Shown here in pieces: positions 1 to 8,590 of a stretch of DNA of 8,590 nucleotides. The position numbers and the translations under genes were made by a program. Origin of the DNA: Persephonella sp. (GTDB taxonomy: Bacteria > Aquificota > Aquificia > Aquificales > Hydrogenothermaceae); contig JALTAS010000185.1 in NCBI GenBank assembly GCA_027058925.1, positions 1-8,590 on the forward strand, given 5' to 3'. The notes beneath the pieces were generated by a model. That model searched no databases, was not told the origin of the DNA, and saw only the letters and a program-made list of their open reading frames with translations. Every line of letters begins with the position of its first letter. Positions within the stretch are counted from its first letter, which is position 1.

Positions 1-1143
1 ACCATATTTTTTCAGATTACTGATAATTTTACCAGCTTCTCTTTTATCAGATGCATAAACAACAACTGACTTAATTCCATTTTTCCTGTCTATTATTTTT
101 ATACCTGAAAATTCTTTTGACAGTTTTTCTTTCAGCCTTAAAGCGTTATTTTCATTTTTGAATGAGGCTATCTGAATAATGTATTTTTCCGGTTTTTTGT
201 AGTAAGATACTTCAGAAATATCTTCAAGCCTGATATTTCCTATCTCATCCTTTATGCTGTCCAGAAAGGATAAAATATCGGCCTTTTTTCTTTTTTTTGC
301 CTTAACAGGTAGATCCTGAATTACAGACCCTTCAACAGGCAGTTTTTTGTCCATCTTTATCACTTTTTCAGGTTTTAGAACATCTTTATCTTTCTTGTCT
401 GGAAAAAATAAGAAATAAAACATAGATATTAAAAAAATGATCACAATAAATGCAGACAACTTTAAAAATCTTTTTCTGTCTGTTGCAATCTTTATATCAG
501 AACCTTTGATTGGAAATTTGCCTATCTGGGATACAATACTTTCTGCCTGTTCTATAGAACCTTCTGACAGTGTATAAAGTTTTTTTATCGCTTTTTTCTC
601 AATCTTACCACTGTATTTCTGATGAAAATATCTCTCAAACTCAGATATATCTGGAGGTTTTATCTCAAAGATAAAGTTTACAGAAGCTTCCATTTTCCCT
701 ATTTTAAATGGATTCAGCTTTGGTTTAAGGTTTTCATCTCCGATAAGTATTGTTGAGACTTTCTCCTTAATTCCTATAAGGTGATAAATCTCACTTATCT
801 GCTTTTCAGTTAATTTCTGAACATTGTTTATAATAACAAATATTCTTCCAGAAAAGTTTTCAACAAAATCAACAAAATGTATAAAAAGCTCCTCTTTTGT
901 TACTGATTCTGAGATGTCTGCTCCAATCTCTGCAAGCAGAGTTCTAAACCAGTCAGGCTCTGCCTCCAAGAAAAATTTTTTATCTTGATCCCCTGAAATC
1001 TCATTAATAACTTTTTCAATAATGTATCTTTTCCCTATTCCTTTTCTTCCGTAAACTATACCAAAAACATTTCCATCTTTTAAAAGATTAAAAATTATCA
1101 GATATTTTTCTTTTTTGTCATGGCCGTATATGTCAGAAAGCAT
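1..1143 (-). CDS. Membrane protein with degenerate AAA (ExeA/DamX-like) domain and C-terminal SPOR domain, 3' end outside window
   Basis: The frame is open for 381 codons from the ATG at 1143-1141 to the window edge, with no stop. Residues 1 to about 215 resemble the AAA domain of ExeA/DamX-type proteins. The P-loop position is GRKGIGKR (32-39), with Arg where Ser/Thr is normal. The Walker B position is IFVIINNVQKL (101-111), with Asn-Asn where ExeA-type proteins have Asp-Glu. A basic stretch (DRKR, 222-225) precedes one hydrophobic helix (about 226-247), so the N-domain should be cytoplasmic. A Lys-rich linker (about 248-315) leads to a SPOR domain starting near YIIQIASF (321-328), which in known families binds septal peptidoglycan. 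Only the last few residues are probably missing. GGGGAG lies 5 bases before the ATG. Inferred role: cell envelope or division, as for DamX. The AAA domain probably does not hydrolyse ATP. The SPOR and membrane calls are firm; the AAA assignment is moderately so. Confidence 0.85.
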   Translation of the reverse strand, partial: MLSDIYGHDKKEKYLIIFNLLKDGNVFGIVYGRKGIGKRYIIEKVINEISGDQDKKFFLEAEPDWFRTLLAEIGADISESVTKEELFIHFVDFVENFSGRIFVIINNVQKLTEKQISEIYHLIGIKEKVSTILIGDENLKPKLNPFKIGKMEASVNFIFEIKPPDISEFERYFHQKYSGKIEKKAIKKLYTLSEGSIEQAESIVSQIGKFPIKGSDIKIATDRKRFLKLSAFIVIIFLISMFYFLFFPDKKDKDVLKPEKVIKMDKKLPVEGSVIQDLPVKAKKRKKADILSFLDSIKDEIGNIRLEDISEVSYYKKPEKYIIQIASFKNENNALRLKEKLSKEFSGIKIIDRKNGIKSVVVYASDKREAGKIISNLKKYG

Positions 1144-1148
1144 AGAAT

Positions 1149-1154
1149 CTCCCC
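1149..1154 (-). promoter_or_regulatory. Ribosome binding site of the SPOR-domain gene
   Basis: On the minus strand GGGGAG is followed by five bases (ATTCT) and then the ATG at 1143-1141. It is a near-ideal Shine-Dalgarno sequence and fixes the start of this gene. Confidence 0.7.
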
Positions 1155-1193
1155 AAAAAATACTGAAAATTAAATTATATAGTAAAATTACTC

Positions 1194-1201
1194 AGGAGAG
1201 G
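1194..1201 (+). promoter_or_regulatory. Ribosome binding site of the SDR gene
   Basis: AGGAGAGG lies seven bases before the GTG at 1209. It is a strong Shine-Dalgarno sequence and supports use of the non-ATG start codon. Confidence 0.7.
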
Positions 1202-1208
1202 TTTTAAG

Positions 1209-1931
1209 GTGTTAAAAGGAAAAAATGTTCTTATAACAGGGGCTGGAAGAAGAATCGGAAGGTATATAGCCATATCCCTGGCAGAGGAGGGAGCTAACAT
1301 AATCCTGCATTACAGGAGTTCTGAAAGAGAAGTTGAAGAGGTTCTTAACACTATTTTAGAAAAAGGGGTTGATGCTGTAAAAATAAAAGCTGATCTTGAG
1401 GATACAGCAGAGGTTAAAAAGCTTGCTGAAGAAAGCATAAAAAGTTTTGGCAGGGTTGATATACTGATAAACAATGCTTCGGTTTATTACCCAACACCTT
1501 TAAATGAAGTAAGTGAAAGAGATATTGACAGGTTTTATAATATACATGTAAAAGCTCCTTTTATGCTGTCAAAAGAGCTTGGGCAGATTATGTACAGAAA
1601 TAAATGGGGGAGAATAATTAATATTGCAGATTACAGTGCACTGAGGCCTTACAAAAACTTTAGCCCTTACTCAATATCAAAAGGGGCTATGCTGACAATG
1701 ACAAGGGCTTTTGCAAAGGAGTTTGCTCCCTATGTTCTTGTTAATGCTGTTCTTCCCGGACCAATTATCCCTGCCGAAGGTATTGAGGATTTAAAAACTC
1801 CCCTTGAGAAAACTGTTTTAAAAAAATGGGGAGGAGAAATAGAGGTTTATAAAGCTGTAAAATATTTGATACAGACAGATTTTACAACAGGTGCATTTTT
1901 GCCTGTGGAAGGAGGAAGACTGATTTGTTGA
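1209..1931 (+). CDS. Short-chain dehydrogenase/reductase, pteridine reductase/FolM-like
   Basis: A complete 240-residue protein of normal SDR length, probably a cytoplasmic NADPH-dependent reductase. The Rossmann motif is TGAGRRIGR (10-18), followed by HYRSS (34-38), whose Arg and Ser resemble the NADP-binding loop of PTR1/FolM. NNAS (88-91) replaces the usual NNAG. The catalytic tyrosine and lysine are Y154 and K158 in YSISK. The residue 13 before the tyrosine, normally Ser, is Asp141 in an ADY motif. Asp-Tyr-Lys with a GxGRRIG loop is the pattern of Leishmania PTR1 and E. coli FolM (dihydromonapterin/pteridine reductase), whereas FabG-type SDRs use Ser. The C-terminus (TTGAFLPVEGGR) also fits FolM. 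The start is GTG with a strong upstream AGGAGAGG. It is the first gene of a four-gene plus-strand operon and overlaps the next gene by 7 bp. The SDR family is certain. The pteridine substrate is inferred from motifs, and another ketone or pterin-like substrate remains possible. Confidence 0.9.
   Translation: MLKGKNVLITGAGRRIGRYIAISLAEEGANIILHYRSSEREVEEVLNTILEKGVDAVKIKADLEDTAEVKKLAEESIKSFGRVDILINNASVYYPTPLNEVSERDIDRFYNIHVKAPFMLSKELGQIMYRNKWGRIINIADYSALRPYKNFSPYSISKGAMLTMTRAFAKEFAPYVLVNAVLPGPIIPAEGIEDLKTPLEKTVLKKWGGEIEVYKAVKYLIQTDFTTGAFLPVEGGRLIC
1911..1915 (+). promoter_or_regulatory. Ribosome binding site inside the SDR gene, for the MBL-fold gene
   Basis: GGAGG lies nine bases before the TTG at 1925, within the end of the SDR coding sequence. 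It supports that TTG as the start and implies translational coupling. A second TTG at 1928 would be twelve bases away and is less likely. Confidence 0.55.
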
Positions 1932-2692
1932 AAAACAGTTTGACATTTCTTGGGACAGGTGGCGGTAGAGTTGTTGTTTTTAGACAGATAAGACACTCAG
2001 GTGGAATGTGGCTTAACCTTGAAGGGATAAATATACTTATTGATCCTGGTCCCGGAAGCCTGATAAGGATTTTTGAAAGGGGTTTTGACACAAAAGATAT
2101 AGATGTAATAGTTGTTTCCCACAGGCATCTTGATCACTGTGCTGATCTTAACTCAGTTGTAGAATCTGCCTCAGAAAGCACAAAAAATCCAAAAGATCTT
2201 CTTGTCGCTCCTATTGATGTTGTGGAAGGAGACGATCCTATATTACTGAAATATCTGAAAAGGGCTATAAAAGAGTATATTCCTGTAGAGGAGAACAAAG
2301 AGATAGCCTATAAGAACATAAAAATATTAAGTAAAATGAAACATATACATGAAGGAGCTCAAACTTACGGCTTAGAATTTCAATCTGAAGACAAAAAGAT
2401 CGTTTATGTTCCTTGCGGAAGATTTTATGAAGGTATGCTAAAAGGCTATTCTGAAGGTGCAGATATTATGATTTTCAACACCACTTTTCCCAGAAAAGTT
2501 GAAGGCTACTACCATCTTTCAGTTGATGATGTTGAGCTTATGATTAAAAAGTATAGACCTAAACTTGCCGTGATAACCCATTTCAGCATACCGATGCTTA
2601 AAGCAGATCCTGAGAAAATTGCTGCAAAAATGTCAAGAAAAACAGGGGTTAAGGTTTTGTCTGCTTTTGACGGCATGAGGCTTCAATTTTAA
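1925..2692 (+). CDS. Metallo-beta-lactamase-fold hydrolase
   Basis: A complete 255-residue protein of the metallo-beta-lactamase superfamily. The N-terminal strand is LTFLGTGGG (6-14), followed by ILIDPGPG (37-44). The metal signature HxHxDH is HRHLDH (66-71). His140 or His142 probably supplies the next ligand, and His219 in ITHFS (217-221) is the last. YYHLSVDDVE (195-204) is the usual helix before that final strand. The bridging aspartate, normally in a YSGDT-like strand after the third histidine, appears to be missing: the matching segment is YVPCGR (161-166), placing Cys164 there. The layout recalls RNase Z/PhnP-like phosphodiesterases more than true beta-lactamases, and I see no signal peptide. 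The start is TTG, overlapping the SDR stop by 7 bp, with GGAGG upstream. Substrate unknown; the operon suggests a metabolic phosphoester or ester. The fold is certain and the activity is not. Confidence 0.88.
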   Translation: MLKNSLTFLGTGGGRVVVFRQIRHSGGMWLNLEGINILIDPGPGSLIRIFERGFDTKDIDVIVVSHRHLDHCADLNSVVESASESTKNPKDLLVAPIDVVEGDDPILLKYLKRAIKEYIPVEENKEIAYKNIKILSKMKHIHEGAQTYGLEFQSEDKKIVYVPCGRFYEGMLKGYSEGADIMIFNTTFPRKVEGYYHLSVDDVELMIKKYRPKLAVITHFSIPMLKADPEKIAAKMSRKTGVKVLSAFDGMRLQF

Positions 2693-2693
2693 A

Positions 2694-2697
2694 GGGG
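2694..2697 (+). promoter_or_regulatory. Ribosome binding site of the ThiO-like gene
   Basis: AAAGGGG, with its G run here, lies seven bases before the ATG at 2705, in the 12-bp gap after the MBL stop codon. The gap is too short to hold a riboswitch or promoter. Confidence 0.55.
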
Positions 2698-2704
2698 TAA
2701 AATC

Positions 2705-3805
2705 ATGAAAGGAATAATAATAGGTGGCGGTGTCATAGGGCTATCTATAGCAAGGGAACTAAACAAATTAGGTCACGATATTACTGTAATAGAGCTTTAC
2801 AGGGTTGGAAGATCTGCTTCATGGTCTGCAGGTGGAATGCTTGCTCCCCAGTCTGAAGGTCTTGAACCTGGAATTTTTCTTGATTTTTGTCTGGAAAGCA
2901 GAGATATGTATGAAACTTATGTCAAAACATTAGAAAGAGAAACAGATATGGATATCGGATACTGGAAATGCGGTATTCTCTGTCCAGCTTTTTCTGATGA
3001 AGAAGAAAAAATGCTAAAAGAAAGGATACAGATATACAACGATATGGGGCTTACTGGAAAGTGGATAGACAGAAACAGCCTTGAAGGTCGTTACAGCTCA
3101 ATCGGTAAAGATATAAAAGGAGCAGCCCTCTTTCCAGATGATGCTCAGGTTGACAACAGACTTTTAATAACAGCCCTTGAAAAATATGCAAGATCAAGGG
3201 GAATAAAACTTTTAGAGTTCACAGAGGCTTCCGAAGTGATTGTAGAAAATGGAGAATATTCAGCTGTAAGGACAAAGAATGAGATTTTAGAAAGTGATTA
3301 CTGTATTATAACGGCAGGAGCCTGGTCTGAACATTTTGTAAAATGCCATGTCTTTCCAATAAAGGGAGAAATGGCAGCGATTGATGTAACAAAGAAAGAT
3401 ATAGACAGGGTAATATTCGGGTCAAAGGCTTATTTAATCCCGAGGAAAGACTACAAAAGGCTGATTATTGGAGCTACGGAAGAAATGGTTGGATTTATGG
3501 ACGGTAATACTGTAAAGGGTTTGATGCATATATTCAATGGACTGAAAGATACATTACCTTATCTTGTAAATAACACAATTCAGGAAACATGGTTCGGTTA
3601 CAGACCTGCAACTCCTGATCTTCTTCCTGTTATCGGCAGTACCGGTATAAAAAACCTTTATATCGCTACAGGTCATTACAGAAACGGTATTCTTCTTGCT
3701 CCTATAACGGCAAAAATAATGTCAGATCTTATAGACAGGAAACATGAAAGTCATTACCTTAAAGAATTTTCAATAAACAGATTCAGGTCTGATAAAAATG
3801 GATAG
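2705..3805 (+). CDS. thiO: FAD-dependent glycine/D-amino acid oxidase, ThiO-like
   Basis: A complete 366-residue flavoprotein of the DAO/ThiO family, of normal length. The FAD-binding dinucleotide fold opens the protein: IIIGGGVIGLS (4-14), with the acidic residue of strand 2 at E30. ASWSAGGMLAPQSE (38-51) is the ThiO-type flavin contact. AYLIPR (242-247) followed by GATEEMVGF (256-264) is highly characteristic of ThiO. GYRPATPDLLPVIG (298-311) and GHYRNGILLAP (323-333) supply R300 and R326, the likely carboxylate-binding arginines of glycine oxidase. Y243 matches the active-site tyrosine, while Lys241 sits where B. subtilis glycine oxidase has a histidine. ThiO oxidises glycine with O2 to the imine used for the thiazole ring of thiamine, giving H2O2. 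No thiG, thiS or thiF is adjacent, so oxidation of another small amine is possible. The start is an ATG after AAAGGGG. The stop overlaps the aminotransferase start by 8 bp. Confidence 0.85.
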   Translation: MKGIIIGGGVIGLSIARELNKLGHDITVIELYRVGRSASWSAGGMLAPQSEGLEPGIFLDFCLESRDMYETYVKTLERETDMDIGYWKCGILCPAFSDEEEKMLKERIQIYNDMGLTGKWIDRNSLEGRYSSIGKDIKGAALFPDDAQVDNRLLITALEKYARSRGIKLLEFTEASEVIVENGEYSAVRTKNEILESDYCIITAGAWSEHFVKCHVFPIKGEMAAIDVTKKDIDRVIFGSKAYLIPRKDYKRLIIGATEEMVGFMDGNTVKGLMHIFNGLKDTLPYLVNNTIQETWFGYRPATPDLLPVIGSTGIKNLYIATGHYRNGILLAPITAKIMSDLIDRKHESHYLKEFSINRFRSDKNG

Positions 3806-4916
3806 ACTTTACAATATAAAACCATTCATAGTAATGGATATTGTAAAAAAAGCATCCGTAATAAAAGATGCCGTTCATTTTGAGATAGGAGAACCTGATC
3901 TACAGCCTCCTCCATCTGTCTGGGAATTCTCTGAAAAAGCTATGAAGGACAGACTAAACCATTATACAGAAAGTTTGGGTCTTATCACTCTGAGAGAAAA
4001 AATATCAGAGTTTTATTATAAAAAATACAGAGTGGAGATATCTCCCTCAAGGATAGCCCTTACTGTTGGGACTTCAGGGGGCTTTCTTGTTGTTTACTCC
4101 GTGCTTTTAAACAGCGGTGATAAGATCGCCCTTCCGGATCCTTCATACCCTTGCTACAAAAATTTTGCTTATCTGCTTGACATTAACCCTGTTTTTATTC
4201 CTGTAGGAAAAGAAACAGGCTACCAGCTAAAACCTGACCAGCTCGGGTTATATCCGGATATAAATGCTGTTCATATCACATCACCTTCAAACCCTGTTGG
4301 AAACATTTATTCATATGACGCTTTGAAAAAGCTTGTTGAGTTCTGCGAAGAGAGGAATATCTATTTTATCTCTGACGAGATATACCACGGCCTTGTTTAT
4401 GAAGGTAAAGAACATACAGCCCTGGAGTTTTCTGACAGGGCAATAGTGATAAACGGCTTTTCAAAATATTTCTGTATGCCGGGATTTAGACTTGGCTGGA
4501 TTATTCTTCCTGAAAAGCTTGTCAGGAAAGCTGAGATAGTTATGCAGAACATTTTTATTTCACCTCCAACTATCAGCCAGTACGCTGCCCTTGGGGCTTT
4601 TGATCATAAACATCTTGAACAAAACAGAAAAATATTCAAAGAAAGAAGAGATTTTCTTTACAATCATCTTAAGGAGTTGTTTGATATAGACGCAAAACCT
4701 GAAGGTGCTTTTTACATCTGGGCAAACATAGAAAAATACTCTAACAACTCTTATGAGTTTTCAAAAAAACTTCTTGAAGATATCCATGTTGCTGTGACTC
4801 CCGGAATAGATTTTGGAAAAAACAGTACAGAAAAATATATAAGGTTCGCATACACGAAAGATATTAAACATATGGAAGAAGGTATTAAAAGGCTGAAAGA
4901 CTATTTAGGCTGTTAA
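3798..4916 (+). CDS. PLP-dependent class I/II aminotransferase
   Basis: A complete 372-residue fold-type I aminotransferase, cytoplasmic. Key residues: GEPDL (31-35), the conserved substrate-side glycine region; GTSGGF (91-96), the phosphate-binding turn; SPSNPVG (162-168) with Asn165; SDEIY (192-196) with Asp193 binding the pyridine nitrogen and Tyr196; FSK (221-223) with Lys223 as Schiff-base lysine; Arg231 in PGFRLGW, contacting the phosphate; and Arg349 in YIRFAYT, binding the substrate carboxylate. The N-terminus IKPFIVMDIVKKA (7-19) is typical of the family and argues for the ATG at 3798 over later ones. It overlaps thiO by 8 bp and has only a weak AGG ten bases upstream, so translation is probably coupled. 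It is the last gene of the operon. Substrate specificity (aspartate, alanine, aromatic or other) cannot be read from motifs. Its stop shares bases with the convergent nuoF stop. Confidence 0.9.
   Translation: MDRLYNIKPFIVMDIVKKASVIKDAVHFEIGEPDLQPPPSVWEFSEKAMKDRLNHYTESLGLITLREKISEFYYKKYRVEISPSRIALTVGTSGGFLVVYSVLLNSGDKIALPDPSYPCYKNFAYLLDINPVFIPVGKETGYQLKPDQLGLYPDINAVHITSPSNPVGNIYSYDALKKLVEFCEERNIYFISDEIYHGLVYEGKEHTALEFSDRAIVINGFSKYFCMPGFRLGWIILPEKLVRKAEIVMQNIFISPPTISQYAALGAFDHKHLEQNRKIFKERRDFLYNHLKELFDIDAKPEGAFYIWANIEKYSNNSYEFSKKLLEDIHVAVTPGIDFGKNSTEKYIRFAYTKDIKHMEEGIKRLKDYLGC
4913..4916. other. Shared palindromic stop codons of convergent genes (TTAA)
   Basis: TTAA contains the plus-strand stop TAA (4914-4916) of the aminotransferase and the minus-strand stop TAA (4915-4913) of nuoF. 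The two operons meet with no intergenic DNA, and no stem-loop with a T-run is visible nearby. Each transcript must therefore end inside the opposite gene or by a factor-dependent route. Confidence 0.9.
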
Positions 4917-6198
4917 AAACATACCTTACATGTTCTGTCTAAATGTGCCTGTATCTCTTCAGGGAACTTTCTGAGAGCATCTGCAACAGCATTTGGAGCA
5001 GACAAACCAAGTCCGCATATTGAGTTTGCAGGTATGTTCTGTGACAGATGTTTCAGGTACTGTACATCTTTTTCGGTTGCTCTACCCTCTTTAAGTTTTT
5101 TCAGGATGTTGTATTGTTCATAAGTTCCTATACGGCAAGGTGTGCATTTTCCGCAGCTTTCATGATGGAAAAAGTTAGTTATCACAACGAGTGCATCAAC
5201 AATACAGTCATCCTCATCAAGAACAATCGTTGTTCCTGTGCCACCAAACCCTTTAGGAGAGTAATCCATCGGCATATCAAGTTCTTCAGCACTGTGTATT
5301 CCAAGAGCACCTGCGAAGACAGCCTTTATTTTTTTTCCATTTTTTACTCCACCTGCCATCTCTATAAGCTCACCAAGTGTTATATCCATTGTTGCCTCAT
5401 AAACTCCAGGTTTTTTAACCTTTCCACTGACCGGGAACAGCTTAGGACCGTAAAAACCTGATGGTCCTATGTTCATAAAATATGCCTCATAAGTTACTAT
5501 AATCGGGATGTTAGAAAGTGTCTCAACATTGTTAACAACGGTAGGTTTTCCATACAGCCCAGACTGTGCAGGGTATGGAGGTCTAAGTCTTGGGTGTCCT
5601 CTCTTTCCTTCCAGACTCTCAAGAAGTGCTGTTTCTTCACCGCATATGTATGCTCCGGCTCCCCTGTAAACCTTAATATCAAAGGAGAAATCTGTTCCCA
5701 TTATGTTTTTACCAAGATATCCTCTTTCTTTTGCCTCCTTGATAGCATTTTCAAGTATGAGATAACCTGCCTGATACTCTCCCCTTATGTATATATACCC
5801 TTCTTCTGCCCCAAGGGCATAACCGGCTATTATCATACCCTCAAGAAGAAGATGTGGATCCCTTTCTATTATTATCCTGTCCTTAAAAGTTCCCGGCTCT
5901 GACTCGTCAGCGTTGCAGACCAGATACCTTGGTGGAGGGTTCATCAGGGCAAATCTCCACTTTCTTCCTGTTGGAAATCCTGCTCCTCCTCTACCTCTTA
6001 ATGTACTTTCCTCAACAAGAACAACAATATCCTCAGGTGTTAATTTTTTAAGGGCTTTTTTTAATGCAGAATAACCTCCTGTCGTTTCGTATTCTTCTAT
6101 ATCAACAGTTCTGTTTTCTTTAGCCCTTCTTAGAAGCAGATTAAGATTGCTCTCAACATGTATCTCAGGAAGATTTGGGATTTTATCTCTAATGCTCA

Positions 6199-6202
<4 letters not shown>
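4913..6202 (-). CDS. nuoF: NADH-quinone oxidoreductase subunit F (complex I NADH/FMN subunit)
   Basis: This is the 51-kDa-type subunit of complex I, which binds NADH and FMN and passes electrons to a 4Fe-4S cluster (N3) at the cytoplasmic tip. The glycine-rich site RGRGGAGFPTGRKW (69-82) is followed by CNADESEPGTFKDR (96-109) and GAGAYICGEETALLESLEGK (181-200), both nucleotide/flavin signatures. The cluster ligands are C350, C353 and C356 in SCGKCTPCRIG, plus C396 in SICGLG. At 429 residues it has the usual NuoF length, with no added thioredoxin or ferredoxin domain as in many HoxF/HndC hydrogenase subunits. The upstream GTG (6202-6200) overlaps the nuoE stop by 4 bp. The ATG at 6199-6197, in TGATG with that stop, is an equally good start; an AGG lies 5 or 8 bases upstream respectively. 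It is the last gene of metG-nuoE-nuoF. No nuoG follows, so the rest of complex I is elsewhere. Confidence 0.95.
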
Positions 6203-8585
<2,383 letters not shown>

Positions 8586-8590
8586 TTATT

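Larger units (their letters stand above)
1144..1208. promoter_or_regulatory. Divergent AT-rich intergenic promoter region
   Basis: This 65-bp gap separates two genes transcribed away from each other, so it should hold promoters for both. TATAAT reads on the minus strand at 1179-1174, about 30 bases before the leftward ATG. TATAGT reads on the plus strand at 1178-1183, about 25 bases before the rightward GTG. The two candidate -10 hexamers overlap by two bases. I find no good TTGACA-like -35 box at the expected distance for either, so the exact promoter positions are tentative. No operator repeat stands out. Confidence 0.4.

Noticed and set aside
1882..2091. 69-residue open frame on the minus strand across the SDR/MBL junction
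   Set aside because: It is antisense to two well-supported genes and has no recognisable features.
1925..2692. MBL protein as RNase Z
   Set aside because: It is shorter than typical RNase Z, lacks a visible exosite arm, and seems to lack the bridging aspartate. Only the general fold is supported.
2693..2704. Possible TPP riboswitch before the ThiO-like gene
   Set aside because: Only 12 bases separate the gene from the previous stop codon, enough for a ribosome site but not for a riboswitch. The operon leader at 1144-1208 is also too short for a TPP element.
5048..5461. 137-residue open frame on the plus strand inside nuoF
   Set aside because: It lies antisense to a well-conserved nuoF region, its translation is rich in Cys, Phe and Ser with no recognisable motif, and no ribosome site stands out. 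It is a shadow of the nuoF reading frame.
5594..5902. 102-residue open frame on the plus strand inside nuoF
   Set aside because: It is antisense to the conserved FMN/NADH motifs of nuoF, with no family resemblance.

Overview
The window is an ordinary, gene-dense bacterial chromosome segment. It carries eight protein genes, one of them cut by the left edge, and almost no non-coding DNA. Low GC, AGA/AGG arginine codons, frequent ATA isoleucine codons, Lys/Glu-rich proteins and very tight gene packing suggest a thermophilic, low-GC bacterium. My best guess is Aquificota, in the Persephonella/Sulfurihydrogenibium group. That placement is an impression from composition and gene content and has not been tested.

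Left region (1-1143, minus strand): a membrane protein with an ExeA/DamX-like AAA domain whose Walker A and B motifs are both degenerate, then one transmembrane helix, a lysine-rich linker and a C-terminal SPOR domain that runs off the edge. A 65-bp AT-rich gap (1144-1208) separates it from a divergent operon and is the only intergenic space of any size. No stretch of 300 bases lacks a gene.

Middle region (1209-4916, plus strand): four tightly packed genes. They encode a short-chain reductase of the pteridine reductase/FolM type, a metallo-beta-lactamase-fold hydrolase, a ThiO-like FAD amine oxidase and a class I/II aminotransferase. Overlaps of 7 and 8 bp and a 12-bp gap imply one transcript. 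All four are metabolic enzymes acting on small molecules. Their shared pathway cannot be read from the sequence; pterin/folate and thiamine-thiazole chemistry are the obvious hints.

Right region (4913-8585, minus strand): metG, nuoE and nuoF in that transcriptional order, joined by overlapping start and stop codons. MetG charges tRNA-Met. NuoE and NuoF form the NADH-oxidising tip of respiratory complex I. No other nuo gene follows, because nuoF converges on the aminotransferase and the two genes share the bases TTAA as their stop codons.

I see no mobile element, CRISPR array, RNA gene or clear terminator. No defence or otherwise exotic system is evident. The most unusual items are the apparently ATP-hydrolysis-dead SPOR protein, the MBL protein that seems to lack the bridging metal aspartate, and the uncharacterised four-enzyme operon.
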